A stretch of 51,749 nt of DNA from Thiogranum sp. (GTDB lineage Bacteria > Pseudomonadota > Gammaproteobacteria > DSM-19610). The translations under genes were made by a program, and so were the position numbers. The notes below the pieces were generated by a model. That model was not told where the DNA came from. It searched no databases and saw only the letters and a list, made by a program, of their open reading frames with translations. The stretch is taken from NCBI GenBank assembly GCA_024636585.1, contig JAGXGS010000093.1, positions 1-51,749 on the forward strand, given 5' to 3'. Positions 15,362 to 24,974 of the stretch are shown piece by piece (the first letter of the stretch is position 1; every line of letters begins with the position of its first letter).

Positions 15362-15727
15362 ATGAATACACGGATTATCACTGCTGCAATTCTCGCCGGT
15401 CTGTTTTCAGGTTCCGCAGTCGCGGCAGGCATGGAAAGCGATGCAAAAATGGGCGGCCAGGCACAACAGTCCGGCTCCTTGGGTACCAGCTTCAGCGAGC
15501 TTGACACCAATCAGGACGGAGTGATTTCACGCTCGGAAGCCGCGGAGCAGCCGAAGCTCGTCGATAGCTGGGATCAGGCCGATAACGATAGCGATGGGAA
15601 ACTGGACCGGGCGGAATTCTCGGCGTTTGAGGGATCCCATCAGGAATCCGGAGATACATTCCGCGGAACATCCGATCCGGGCATGCCTGCTGAGCAGATG
15701 GAAGACACCTACCAGCCGCAGCCCTAA
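15362..15727 (+). CDS. Exported EF-hand calcium-binding protein
   Basis: A 121-residue protein with a signal peptide (MNTRIITAAILAGLFSGSAVAAG) and two canonical EF-hand loops, DTNQDGVISRSE and DNDSDGKLDRAE, near residues 48-59 and 73-84. Both loops have Asp at positions 1, 3 or 5 and Glu at 12, so both should bind Ca2+. The C-terminal tail is Pro/Gln-rich and probably disordered. Periplasmic location is inferred. A GGAG ribosome site lies before ATG 15362. The near-consensus sigma-54 promoter and a strong terminator make this a single-gene unit. Its role (calcium buffering or sensing) is open. Confidence 0.85.
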   Translation: MNTRIITAAILAGLFSGSAVAAGMESDAKMGGQAQQSGSLGTSFSELDTNQDGVISRSEAAEQPKLVDSWDQADNDSDGKLDRAEFSAFEGSHQESGDTFRGTSDPGMPAEQMEDTYQPQP

Positions 15728-15770
15728 TTACCGGTAGTAAGCAGGGAGAAGACCCGCACAGGGAAGGCAG

Positions 15771-15803
15771 ACACCCGGTCACGGAAGGCCGGGTGTTTTT
15801 TTA
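15771..15803 (+). terminator. Rho-independent terminator after the EF-hand gene
   Basis: ACACCCGG and CCGGGTGT form an 8-base stem closed by a 10-base loop, followed directly by a run of seven Ts. It lies 44 bases past the EF-hand stop. Confidence 0.85.
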
Positions 15804-15826
15804 TGTGCGGAAAACGACCTCTCTAT

Positions 15827-16010
15827 GAGCTTGCATCCGGATCGTCAGACAGGTTGCAAACGGTGGGAGATTGCCGCGCTGCGCCCATAGAACCCCTCCG
15901 GGCTTCATTGCGGGTACCTCACCCTTCGGGTCAAGGCATCGCAATGACTGATTTATCCACGCCATTGCGAGGAACGTAGTGACGCGGCAATCTGGGTGAG
16001 CTTGCAACCG
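15827..16010. repeat. MITE/REP-like palindromic element
   Basis: GATTGCCGCG (15869-15878) and its inverse CGCGGCAATC (15983-15992) bound about 124 bases. Inside are further inverted pieces: CATTGCGGG, GCATCGCAATGAC and CCATTGCGAGGAACGTAGTG. The unit is flanked by a 13-base direct repeat, GAGCTTGCATCCG and GAGCTTGCAACCG, identical at 12 positions. A shorter copy of the same motif occurs at 49749-49772. Dispersed repeats built on CATTGCGAGNNNCG...CGGCAATC are known in many proteobacterial genomes. It occupies most of the 420-base gap before the histidine kinase gene; the part from 16011 to 16200 holds nothing else I can assign. Confidence 0.6.
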
Positions 16011-16223
16011 CGCGGTGCCGCCGGGTTTTATCGCCCTCCACGCGGGGCAAAATCCCCGCCTGCACACCCGCTCCAGGCGCGTAGACGTGAAACAGGCACC
16101 TTCTGCACGGGATCCCGTCCTGGCCCTGTTCTTGCGGCTCAATATAAAGGGCGCCGCGCGTCAACCGGCATCCAGCAGGCCCCCATAGGGGTTTCCCTGA
16201 TCTATAAACTGTGCAGAGGCGTT

Positions 16224-17736
16224 ATGCTGTATCGCAAATTGGCAGAGATGGACACAGGTTGGCGTTCCGGTTCCACGGGGCACAGCGACGTTCCTATGCG
16301 TGGATTGCGATTCTTTCTTACCCGTGCCGTCTGGTTGCTATCGGGCGCGGCGTTGATGCTGCTCGTCTTCAGCCTGGCGCTTTTCGTCTATAGCTCATGG
16401 CGCTATGTCGATCGCATCGACGCGGTTCAGCAACAGCTGCGCTACCTGGTGGATGTCGAAAATGCCGAGGGCAGCGTACGCATGCAGCTGGTGAATCTTC
16501 TGGAGTCGCCGACCGGCTATCTTCCAACCGAAGATCTTGATCCGCTACGCGAACAACTGCGCACGCTGCGCGCATCCGGCGCCCATCTCATGTCCAGCAC
16601 ACCCGCTGCCCTGACGCACGCCCTCGACCAACTGGCGGAGTTTGAAGGCAGCATTCGCCATCCACTCAACCAGGCTTTGTACGCAGTGAGAGATGCACTC
16701 AATCAGGAGCTTTTTGCGCATCAAGCCATGGTGACAGCCTATCAGCGCGAGGCACAGCGCAGCTGGCACATCGCCGTCAGCCTGGCGATCGGGCTACTGG
16801 TTATTTCGGGGCTGCTGTGGATGATGGTTCGTCAGCGTATTCTGGAGCCACTCAACAAACTGGCCGACCAGATGACGCTGCTGGCGCGGCACGACTACAC
16901 CGAGCTGCCGGTAGTCGATACCGATCCGATGCTGTATCCAATGATCACAAACTATAACCGCACGACTCAACGTCTGAGAGAACTGGAGCAGATTCAGCAG
17001 GAGCGCCAGGCAACCCTGACTGAAGAGGTGCGCGACGCGACCTACATGCTCATGCAACAACAACGCCGCCTTGCGCAGGCCGAACGCCTCGGGGCGGTGG
17101 GTGAAGTCGCCGCCGGCGTCGCGCATGAATTGCGCAATCCATTGACCACCGTACAGATGGCGCTGGAAAACCTGCGCCGCGAAGTCGCAGACCCGGAAGT
17201 CTCTGAACGACTGGCGATGGTGGCGGACGAAGTCAAACGCGTAACCCGGCAGCTCAATCAGTTGCTCGACCAGGCCAGGCAGAGGCCGGAAAAGCGAGTC
17301 ACACTGGACGTTGCCGAAGAACTCGACAATCTGGTATCGCTGGCGGTGTATCAGCTGCGGGAAAATATATCCGTGCACTTCACCAGCCACGAGGCACTGT
17401 TCTGTTCACTGCCGCGTTCCCGGCTGCGGCAGGCACTGCTTAATCTGATCCTGAACGCCGGGCAGTTTCTCGGTGACACTGGAGGAGACATTTTCTTGAA
17501 TGCACAACGACACGACAACAACCTCGAGATTAGCGTCGCCGATAGCGGTCCCGGCTTTCCACCGGAAATGCTGGAAGTTGGCGTACAGGCATTCTTCTCG
17601 CTGCGCGCCGGCGGCACCGGCCTGGGCCTGGTGATTGTGCGGCGTTTTGTTACTGATCTCGGTGGCGAGCTACTGTTGAGCAACCGTGACGAGGGCGGCG
17701 CCTGCGCAACCCTGCGGCTGCCGTGTAATGGCTCCG

Positions 17737-17744
<8 letters not shown>
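16224..17744 (+). CDS. NtrB-like membrane sensor histidine kinase
   Basis: A 506-residue sensor kinase. The first membrane helix lies near residues 35-60 (VWLLSGAALMLLVFSLALF). A periplasmic domain of about 130 residues follows, then a second helix (IAVSLAIGLLVISGLLWMM) and a HAMP-like linker. The HisKA box with the phosphoacceptor His near residue 300 is GVAHELRNPLTTV. The ATPase domain has an N box (LLNLILNAGQF), DSGPGF and GTGLGLVIVRR. It should phosphorylate the sigma-54 regulator whose ATG overlaps its last 8 bases. The ATG at 16224 has AGAGG 6 bases upstream. A TATAAA near 16202 may be its -10. The signal is unknown; no PAS domain is obvious. Confidence 0.9.
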
Positions 17745-19166
<1,422 letters not shown>

Positions 19167-19170
<4 letters not shown>

Positions 19171-19304
19171 TTCCTTACATCATCAGCCTTTTCCTGAACC
19201 GCTTCGCCACCGGCTTCGACATCCTCGCCCATGCCCTCGATGGTATTACACCCGGCCAATGCAAATACGGCCATCAAAATCATCAGGTAAAAATTTTTCA
19301 TCAT
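19167..19304 (-). CDS. Entericidin-like small lipoprotein
   Basis: A 45-residue protein beginning MMKNFYLMILMAVFALAGC, with the lipobox LAGC at residues 16-19 followed by NTIEGMGEDVEAGGEAVQ. This is the EcnA/EcnB entericidin pattern: a very short lipoprotein whose mature part is an acidic amphipathic helix. Enteric entericidins affect cell lysis in stationary phase and after envelope stress. AAGGAT lies 6 bases before the first ATG (19304); a second ATG is at 19301. Its TAG and the response regulator's TAG share the palindrome CTAG at 19167-19170. A TTGA-N6-TCAA box is only 17 bases upstream of the ATG, too close for standard class II activation from this start. Confidence 0.8.
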
Positions 19305-19320
19305 CGCTATCCTTGCATTA

Positions 19321-19334
19321 TTGACAGACATCAA
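19321..19334. promoter_or_regulatory. FNR-type site next to the entericidin-like gene
   Basis: TTGAC-AGAC-ATCAA fits the FNR/DNR half-site pattern fully. It sits 17 bases before the lipoprotein ATG, so on that strand the class II -10 would fall inside the gene. It may repress, act on a downstream start, or be a chance match. The surrounding gap 19305-19578 shows no supported gene. Confidence 0.4.
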
Positions 19335-19578
19335 ACCTTCAAGCCTTTACAGAGGTGACCCATCCGCGCCGTTCCTGATCATCGGCAATGCATAACGGCT
19401 TTCGGGAAAGCCACTCAGAACCAGCACGCCGACCCGGTGAAAACTTCGCCGGATCGCACGCAGTATGTCCACAACGCTCGCCTCGGGAAGCGAGATGCAC
19501 GATCTCATGGTCGTCAGCTATGGCGATTCTTACCGGACCGGACGTGCTTCCTGTTTGTATCGCCATATGCCGTGGCGA

Positions 19579-20100
19579 CTAGAAGTTGAAGCCAACTCCG
19601 AGCCCGTAAAATATCGCTCCGTCGTCAAAGGTGTCATCAATATCGTCCGAGTCCTCAAACAGGAACTGGTATTCTGCTGAGAAGTTGACAAAGGTTTTGT
19701 CCATGACGTAGTACTTCAGTCCAACCTCAGGTCCGGCACTGAACGTTTCCTTGGTATTGTCACCGTAGATATAACCGACACTGGCACCCACATACGGCGC
19801 CCAGCGATCGGTTACGAAATGCCAGTCATAGAAGAGCCGGGTGGAGGCGCTGGACCTTAAATTATCTTCCTCGGTCTCGGAAATCGCGATCGACTGCCGG
19901 ATACCCCACTCGGCCTGATCGTTCATGAACCAGCCATAGCTGCCACTGGCGGAAAAGGAATTGTTATCGAAGTCTTTATCGCTGGTGCCGAGGCCCTGGA
20001 TGGTAATTTCCCTATCGCCTGCGGCAGGTGCAGCCTGGGCAACAGATAACGGACTAAGGCCTGCGAACAGAGCGCAAGCCAGATAAGTATTTATACGCAT
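19579..20100 (-). CDS. Small outer membrane beta-barrel protein
   Basis: A 173-residue protein with a signal peptide (MRINTYLACALFAGLSPLSVAQA) and alternating-residue beta strands such as SASGSYGWFMND, WAPYVGASVGYIYGD and FVNFSAEYQFLFED. It ends in GLGVGFNF, the C-terminal phenylalanine signature for outer membrane insertion. The size suits an eight-stranded barrel of the OmpX/OmpA-like or Opacity-type fold. Acidic loops (SETEEDN; EDSDDIDDTFDD) suggest cation-rich surface loops. The ATG at 20100 has GGAG 6 bases upstream. A poor sigma-54-like sequence (TGGAACG with TTGT) lies at 20150-20136. It sits between two small lipoprotein genes on the same strand. Confidence 0.8.
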   Translation of the reverse strand: MRINTYLACALFAGLSPLSVAQAAPAAGDREITIQGLGTSDKDFDNNSFSASGSYGWFMNDQAEWGIRQSIAISETEEDNLRSSASTRLFYDWHFVTDRWAPYVGASVGYIYGDNTKETFSAGPEVGLKYYVMDKTFVNFSAEYQFLFEDSDDIDDTFDDGAIFYGLGVGFNF

Positions 20101-20218
20101 ATTTCTCTCCATGACAGTTAAAGCATTAATTTGCGACAAGTCGCGTTCCATTGCATAACAAGCTTAGACCAGAAACAGATAACCACTCAAGCGCACCTGT
20201 TTCGCTGCGCCGTTCGAG

Positions 20219-20401
20219 TTACTGCCGAATTGCTTTTTCTGTGTCCTCGGCCGCCTCGCCGATATTCTCACCGGCTTCATCCATAGTCTCGCCTACTTCC
20301 TCGCCGGCCTCTTCCATCGGACCTTCCTGCTCACAGGCCACAACGCCGATCGCCAGTAACAGGGCAAATATCCATCGCGTCAATTTGGGCATGAAATCCA
20401 T
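20219..20401 (-). CDS. Small acidic lipoprotein with heptad-like repeats
   Basis: A 60-residue lipoprotein. The signal ends in the lipobox GVVAC at about residue 23. The mature part is a strongly acidic helix with repeated units: EEAGEEVGETMDEAGENIG, then EAAEDTEKA. Length, lipobox and acidic amphipathic helix resemble the entericidin-like gene at 19304, suggesting related roles in the envelope. AAGGAG lies 7 bases before ATG 20401; an internal ATG at 20392 is also possible. Its promoter is the best-formed FNR-type unit in the window (20449-20492). Confidence 0.75.
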   Translation of the reverse strand: MDFMPKLTRWIFALLLAIGVVACEQEGPMEEAGEEVGETMDEAGENIGEAAEDTEKAIRQ

Positions 20402-20448
20402 ATTGCATCTCCTTTTTAATATCCGACAACGTGTCAGGCAGAGACGTA

Positions 20449-20492
20449 ATCATACTGGCGGGGCGGATCTACAACATTGAGAATTCGCAATG
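20449..20492 (-). promoter_or_regulatory. FNR-type promoter of the acidic lipoprotein gene
   Basis: CATTGA-GAATTC-GCAATG at 20475-20492 is a near-perfect palindrome with one half-site reduced to GCAA. TATGAT on the minus strand (20454-20449, 5 of 6 to TATAAT) begins exactly 29.5 bases from its centre, as in class II FNR promoters. Transcription would start near 20442, about 40 bases before the ATG at 20401. Confidence 0.6.
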
Positions 20493-20496
20493 GCGT

Positions 20497-21249
20497 TCAG
20501 GAGTCAGTTTCAATATACGCGGGGTGTCCGGCGCGCAAGCGGCTGCCGTCGGGATCAAAAGACACGCGCAGCAGATATTGACCACGCGCGTCAGGTTCGC
20601 TGCCAATACCGGCTATCCTGCCTGCATAGCGACGCCCGTCTATGCGCACGTCAATCGGCTGCCCTGGCGCCAGACCGGCCAGTGCGCTGGCATCGAGTGC
20701 CGCCTGCGCCACCATGGACCGGTCATTCGCCAGCACCACCATAGGCTGCGCCCGTTCGGTATTGATCACCGTTTCACCAGCGTTCACGGGAATCGCCAGC
20801 ACCAGACCCGCAAACGGTGCGCGAATGACGCTGTACTCCCGGTCCAGCTGTGCGGCTTCCAGCGCTGCCCGGGCACTGGCATAGTCAGCCGCGGCGCTGG
20901 CGAAAGCGATTTCCTCCAGCTGCAGGTCGTGTACCGAGATGACCCGGCGCTCGAACAGCTCGCGAGCCCGCTCCAGTTCACGTTCGGCCTCATCACGCTG
21001 CAGCCGATGCTTCTTCTCCTGCGCCGCCGCATGCTGCAGCGCAGTGTTGAAAGGCCGCTCATCGAGGCTCAGCAATACCTGATCTGCAGTGACCCGGTCG
21101 CCCGCCGACACCGCGACTGTGGCAACGATTCCAGATACCGGCGTGCTCAACGTCGTCCGTTGCTGCCAATCCAGCACGGCTGGATATTCGGCGCCCGATG
21201 CAGCGCTGCTCAGCAGCGCGATAGCAAGACTAGCGATCACTGTTTTCAT
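20497..21249 (-). CDS. Periplasmic adaptor (membrane fusion) protein of an efflux system
   Basis: A 250-residue HlyD/RND-type adaptor. A signal peptide (MKTVIASLAIALLSSAASGA) precedes a first biotinyl-lipoyl half (VSGIVATVAVSAGDRVTADQVLLSLD). A short helical hairpin (AAAQEKKHRLQRDEAERELERAR) is followed by the second lipoyl half (SVIRAPFAGLVLAIPVNAGETV) and a beta-barrel domain. It is shorter than usual because the C-terminal membrane-proximal domain is reduced. Its start overlaps the end of the TolC-like gene by 20 bases. No inner-membrane pump gene follows, so its transport partner is missing from this locus. Confidence 0.87.
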   Translation of the reverse strand: MKTVIASLAIALLSSAASGAEYPAVLDWQQRTTLSTPVSGIVATVAVSAGDRVTADQVLLSLDERPFNTALQHAAAQEKKHRLQRDEAERELERARELFERRVISVHDLQLEEIAFASAAADYASARAALEAAQLDREYSVIRAPFAGLVLAIPVNAGETVINTERAQPMVVLANDRSMVAQAALDASALAGLAPGQPIDVRIDGRRYAGRIAGIGSEPDARGQYLLRVSFDPDGSRLRAGHPAYIETDS

Positions 21250-22582
21250 CAGAATGATTCCCGGGTTGTACAGATGAGGCCGGCATCTGCAGGAAAGGCG
21301 AATAATTTTCGCCGGTCAGCGCGCTGAGACGTGCCCAGCCGAGCGCCAGTGCGAATTCGGTTCTGGCATCCAGCAGCGCGGCCTTCGACTGCCCGACCAG
21401 CGCGTTACCGAAATCAGTAGTCACCTCGAGTTCGTACAGCGCCTGGGCCCGATCGAAATCGAGACTGCGAAACTCCGCATTCACACTGACCTGTTCGCGC
21501 TGCGCCCGCAGTGCCTGCATATCCAGCCAGATCTCCAGCAGATCCTGGCGCAGGTCGTATTCGAACTGTTGCACGGCCGCCGCCAGCCGGTGCATTTCGG
21601 CTTGCGCCCCGGCGACTTCAGCATTGACGCGATTGCCCCTGAACAGGGGTATGTCGAGGCGCAGTTCCGCTTCCAGGGGATTACGCGAACTTACCTCTCG
21701 TTCAGCGGAAGTGCCGATCACCGAACCACTCAGCACCGGTCGTCGGCCGGCGCGCTCGGCCCTGATGTTCTGGCGCGCAGCCTCCAGTTCGGCACGCAGC
21801 GACAGCACCCGCGGATTAGCCGCCAATGCCGACTCGACAAGCTGTTCGTATTCCGGCAACGGCCGATCGTTTTCCGCCAGCGTCGGTGGCGCCAGGTTTA
21901 CCGGCAGGTCGTCGGGCCGGTTGAGCAACTGCGCCAGCCTCGCCCGGGTACTGCGCTGTCGCGACTGCGACCGCAGGCGCTGGATACGCAATGCCTGGTA
22001 AGCATCTTCCTGCTTCAAAAGCTGGACGTCTGCCACCTGTCCCAGTTCATTGCGGTCGCGGAGGCGGTCGGCTTCGACATAGGCGACTGCCATGCTCTCG
22101 TTGTCACGCGCATACTCGAGGTCGGCCAGAAGTACATCGAAAAACGCCCGCATCACGGCAATCCGGTACTGTGCCAGGTCGGCACTGTAGCGCAGCCGGC
22201 CGCCGGTAAGCTGGGTGGCAGCCGCCGCTTCCAGGGCGCTGGTGCGCCCGAAATCATAGAGCCGTTTACGCGCAAACAATTCAGCACGAGAATCATTGCT
22301 GCTCTGATCGAGCGCCGCGTCCGAGGGTTCGATCAGGCGTGCGGCGAGACGCGCACCGATGTCGATATCATCGCGCGCCTCGATGCGTGCCGCGGCTGCT
22401 TCCAGCTGTTCGAGCTCGGCGCGGCCGGCTGTCAGCAGCGGATGGCTGGTGCCGGCCAGTTCCAGGGCATCCTGCAAGTGCAACGGTTCGGGAAAAGGTT
22501 GCGCCGCCGCCGCGGCATGCAACAGCAGGCAAGCTATGGCTAGGCAGCGCCGGCTGGCGCGCGTCCTGGCGCCGCCGGTCAT
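21230..22582 (-). CDS. TolC-family outer membrane efflux protein
   Basis: A 450-residue outer membrane factor with a signal peptide (CLAIACLLLHAAAAAQ). Two repeats of about 200 residues are rich in long amphipathic helices, for example AELEQLEAAAARIEARDDI, ALAANPRVLSLRAELEAARQ and QQFEYDLRQDLLEIWLDMQALR. It would form a trimeric channel through outer membrane and periplasm for export with the adaptor encoded next. The ATG overlaps the upstream thioredoxin-like gene's TGA as ATGA, and its 3' end overlaps the adaptor, so all three are tightly coupled. The substrate is not indicated. Confidence 0.88.
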   Translation of the reverse strand: MTGGARTRASRRCLAIACLLLHAAAAAQPFPEPLHLQDALELAGTSHPLLTAGRAELEQLEAAAARIEARDDIDIGARLAARLIEPSDAALDQSSNDSRAELFARKRLYDFGRTSALEAAAATQLTGGRLRYSADLAQYRIAVMRAFFDVLLADLEYARDNESMAVAYVEADRLRDRNELGQVADVQLLKQEDAYQALRIQRLRSQSRQRSTRARLAQLLNRPDDLPVNLAPPTLAENDRPLPEYEQLVESALAANPRVLSLRAELEAARQNIRAERAGRRPVLSGSVIGTSAEREVSSRNPLEAELRLDIPLFRGNRVNAEVAGAQAEMHRLAAAVQQFEYDLRQDLLEIWLDMQALRAQREQVSVNAEFRSLDFDRAQALYELEVTTDFGNALVGQSKAALLDARTEFALALGWARLSALTGENYSPFLQMPASSVQPGNHSDENSDR

Positions 22583-23109
22583 TGCCCGGCTGACTGGGAT
22601 CTGTCGCGTTTGAAACTCGCGAAACTTTGGGTCCGGTAATGACCATCAACGACATATTCGCCAAGCCGGAGGAATTCCCCCACATCGCGGGTGGGTCCGG
22701 TATAACGGGCGATCAACTCGCCATCGAGATTAAAAAACGCGAATACCGGTGTCGCCCGAACCCGATGTTGTGCGAAGGCAAACTCCTGTTGAGTCGTCTG
22801 GCGCCCCTGGAAATCGGTAATTTCGACAGCACCCTCGACATCGACACTGAAGATGCGGAAATGCGCCCGGTAGTAGTCCTGGACTTCCGGCTGGTTGAGC
22901 ACCGTGGTTTTCATGCGATGGCAGAATGGACAGTCGTCCATCTGAAAAAATATCAGAACAGCCTGCTTGCCATCCTCGCGGGCCAGTTCGAGCTCTTCCT
23001 GAAAGTCGCCGAAAGTTTCTTCAAAAAAATGTTCGCCGGGATCGCGCGGGGCGGCATGGACCAGCGCCGACATGAATACGCTGAAGACCAGGATCACTAC
23101 ACGAAGCAT
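22579..23109 (-). CDS. Periplasmic thioredoxin-like protein (CPFC)
   Basis: A 176-residue protein with a signal peptide (MLRVVILVFSVFMSALVHA) and a thioredoxin fold. The redox motif is MDDCPFCHRM with CPFC near residues 60-63. The cis-proline region is RATPVFAFFNLDGE, followed by a C-terminal helix. It resembles SoxW and DUF255/thioredoxin_7-type periplasmic proteins that reduce or exchange disulfides. It heads an operon with the TolC-like and adaptor genes, an unusual association. It diverges from the DsrE-like gene, so redox or sulfur functions lie on both sides of the 217-base gap. No strong ribosome site is visible before 23109. Confidence 0.8.
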   Translation of the reverse strand: MLRVVILVFSVFMSALVHAAPRDPGEHFFEETFGDFQEELELAREDGKQAVLIFFQMDDCPFCHRMKTTVLNQPEVQDYYRAHFRIFSVDVEGAVEITDFQGRQTTQQEFAFAQHRVRATPVFAFFNLDGELIARYTGPTRDVGEFLRLGEYVVDGHYRTQSFASFKRDRSQSAGQ

Positions 23110-23293
23110 AATTTCCGAATCACCCCTGTTCGTCGTTAGCGGCGCACATATACACCTGCACCGCCATTGTTACAGTACGGTCCGACCTGCTGCGGGTCAA
23201 GGACACCCCGGGTTAAGACGGCGCAACAGCAGGTTTTGTTCCGTGCAACGTCACTGGAAGCCGAATGACGCCATGCGGTTACCATTCATACGA

Positions 23294-23299
23294 TATACT
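23294..23299 (+). promoter_or_regulatory. Candidate -10 of the DsrE-like gene
   Basis: TATACT lies 28 bases before the ribosome site of the gene at 23327 and matches TATAAT at 5 of 6. No good -35 is seen 17 bases upstream, so activation may be needed. Confidence 0.4.
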
Positions 23300-23326
23300 G
23301 TTTATTAAATCGTGAAGGAGAGAAAC

Positions 23327-23812
23327 ATGTCTCATCATTCAACTGGACTGCTGTTGATGCTGTTCGCACTGCTGTTACCCGGCACCGCGCCCGCCGACCC
23401 CGCTGCACCCTGGGGCAAGGCCTTCTCGCTGTCGGTCAATTATGCACCGCAAAAAGTGGTCTATGATGTCGCCGTGCAGAGCGAGGAACAGTTTTCACGG
23501 GCGCTCGATCGTGTCAGTTACCTGAACAATTTGTACGGTGCCGACCCCTTCGCCGCCTCGATCGTGCTGGTACTGCACGGCCAGGAGATGCTGTTTTTCG
23601 CGATCGACAACTATGATAAATACAAGGAGCTCATGACCCGCGCCCAGAGTCTCACAGTGGGCGGCACGATCGAAATAAGAATGTGCGAGACAGCCGCCAG
23701 AAGCTATGGACTGACGCCCGCCGAAATCCATGGCTTTATCGACATGGTGCCCATGGCCGATGCGGAGATCGTACGCCTGCAACAGGAGAGTGGTTATGCC
23801 TATATGCAATAA
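23327..23812 (+). CDS. Periplasmic DsrE-like protein
   Basis: A 161-residue protein with a signal peptide (LLLMLFALLLPGTAPA) followed by a DsrE/DsrF-like fold. The strands VVYDVAVQSEEQF, ASIVLVLHGQEMLFFA and TIEIRMCETAARSYGL carry the family's single conserved cysteine (MCETAA). The C-terminus (MADAEIVRLQQESGYAYMQ) is typical of the exported DsrE-like group. DsrE-family cysteines carry persulfide in sulfur-oxidising bacteria; for exported members this is inference. AAGGAG 6 bases before ATG 23327 decides the start. Its last 17 bases overlap the metallo-hydrolase gene, so the two are co-translated. Confidence 0.82.
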   Translation: MSHHSTGLLLMLFALLLPGTAPADPAAPWGKAFSLSVNYAPQKVVYDVAVQSEEQFSRALDRVSYLNNLYGADPFAASIVLVLHGQEMLFFAIDNYDKYKELMTRAQSLTVGGTIEIRMCETAARSYGLTPAEIHGFIDMVPMADAEIVRLQQESGYAYMQ

Positions 23813-24827
23813 AGCGCGCCGCGTATTGCCGCTGATTCCCTGGCTGGTGGGACTGGCACTGCTTGCAGGAGCGGTTCGGGCGGAGCCGGTAGCAACGCCT
23901 TATGGCGCAGTGAGCCTGCCTTTTGAGTTGCACCAGGTTCCCGACGCGCCGGTGTATTACGTGATCGGACTGTCAGGCGTGCCGGATGCCGAGAACGAAG
24001 GCCATACCTCCAACGCGGGCTTTGTGGTCACGGACGGTGGCGTGGTGGTCTTCGATGCGTTGGGCACCCCGGCGCTCGGGTACCGTCTGCTGCAACGCAT
24101 CCGCGAAGTCACCGATCAACCGATCGAACGAATCATTGTCAGTCATTACCACGCCGATCATATCTATGGATTGCAGGCCTTCAAAGAGCATGCCGGTGAT
24201 CCGCCGGTGTGGGCCCAGGCCAGGGCACTCGGTTATGCCGGCGGCAGTGCCGCCAGTCAGGGCGAGGATGCGGAGCGACGCCTGGAGCAACGGCGCGAAG
24301 CCCTGTTTCCCTGGGTGGATGAAGACACCTACGTTGTTCTGCCAGACAAGGTTTTTGTCGAGGGCACGAGTTTCGAAGTGGGTGATATGAGCTTCGAGGT
24401 TCTGCACATGGGGCCGGCGCACGCGCCCGGTGACAGCATTATGCTGGTGAAGGATTCCGGCGTCCTGTTCAGTGGCGATGTCATCTACAAAGGCCGGGTG
24501 CCGTTTCTCGACAGCCCCCAAACCGATACACAGCACTGGCTGAAGGGACTGGAGGCGCTGTCGCAACTGGAACCGGAACCACGCTTCGTCATTCCCGGAC
24601 ACGGGCAGCCTTCTGAGGATCTTGAGGGGGCTATCGCCCTGACCCGCGACTACATCCGCTACGTGCGCGAAGTTATGGCGGAGGCGGTTGCTGACTTTGT
24701 TCCTTTCGACGAAGCCTATGAGCAGGCCGACTGGTCGCGCTATCACGATTTGCCGGCGTTCGAAGCCAGCAACCGCGGCAATGCATATCGTATTTATCTG
24801 GAACTGGAAGACCAGTCGCTCCAATGA
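23796..24827 (+). CDS. Exported metallo-beta-lactamase-fold hydrolase
   Basis: A 343-residue protein with a signal peptide (IPWLVGLALLAGAVRA). The zinc motif HYHADH lies near residues 117-122, followed by GPAHAPGD, LFSGDVIYKG and VIPGHG, so all metal ligands expected for the fold appear present. It resembles SoxH/quinoprotein-relay-type and other periplasmic MBL hydrolases; thiol, persulfide or glutathione-type substrates are plausible given the DsrE-like partner. The ATG at 23796 has AGGAG 8 bases upstream and lies inside the DsrE-like gene. True beta-lactamase activity is not implied. Confidence 0.85.
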   Translation: MPICNKARRVLPLIPWLVGLALLAGAVRAEPVATPYGAVSLPFELHQVPDAPVYYVIGLSGVPDAENEGHTSNAGFVVTDGGVVVFDALGTPALGYRLLQRIREVTDQPIERIIVSHYHADHIYGLQAFKEHAGDPPVWAQARALGYAGGSAASQGEDAERRLEQRREALFPWVDEDTYVVLPDKVFVEGTSFEVGDMSFEVLHMGPAHAPGDSIMLVKDSGVLFSGDVIYKGRVPFLDSPQTDTQHWLKGLEALSQLEPEPRFVIPGHGQPSEDLEGAIALTRDYIRYVREVMAEAVADFVPFDEAYEQADWSRYHDLPAFEASNRGNAYRIYLELEDQSLQ

Positions 24828-24958
24828 GACGAATGTGGAGATCTGTCGCTTCGTGGCGACGGATAGCACGCGCCACACAGTCGAATAGCGACCTCCAGAC
24901 ATTCTCGATTCCCAGCAACCGCGCGATTCTTCACCTGGCCGGCCGCCGCTTCAGGCTG

Positions 24959-24974
24959 TGGCGCAAGATTTGCT
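24959..24974 (+). promoter_or_regulatory. Candidate sigma-54 promoter for the diguanylate cyclase
   Basis: TGGCGC-AAGAT-TTGCT has one mismatch in the -24 block and a full TTGC at the correct spacing. It lies 93 bases before the first possible start (25052) of the PAS-GGDEF gene. Confidence 0.45.

Noticed and set aside
19321-19349. TTGACA as a sigma-70 -35 box on the plus strand
   Set aside because: No -10-like sequence lies 16-18 bases downstream and no plus-strand gene follows.
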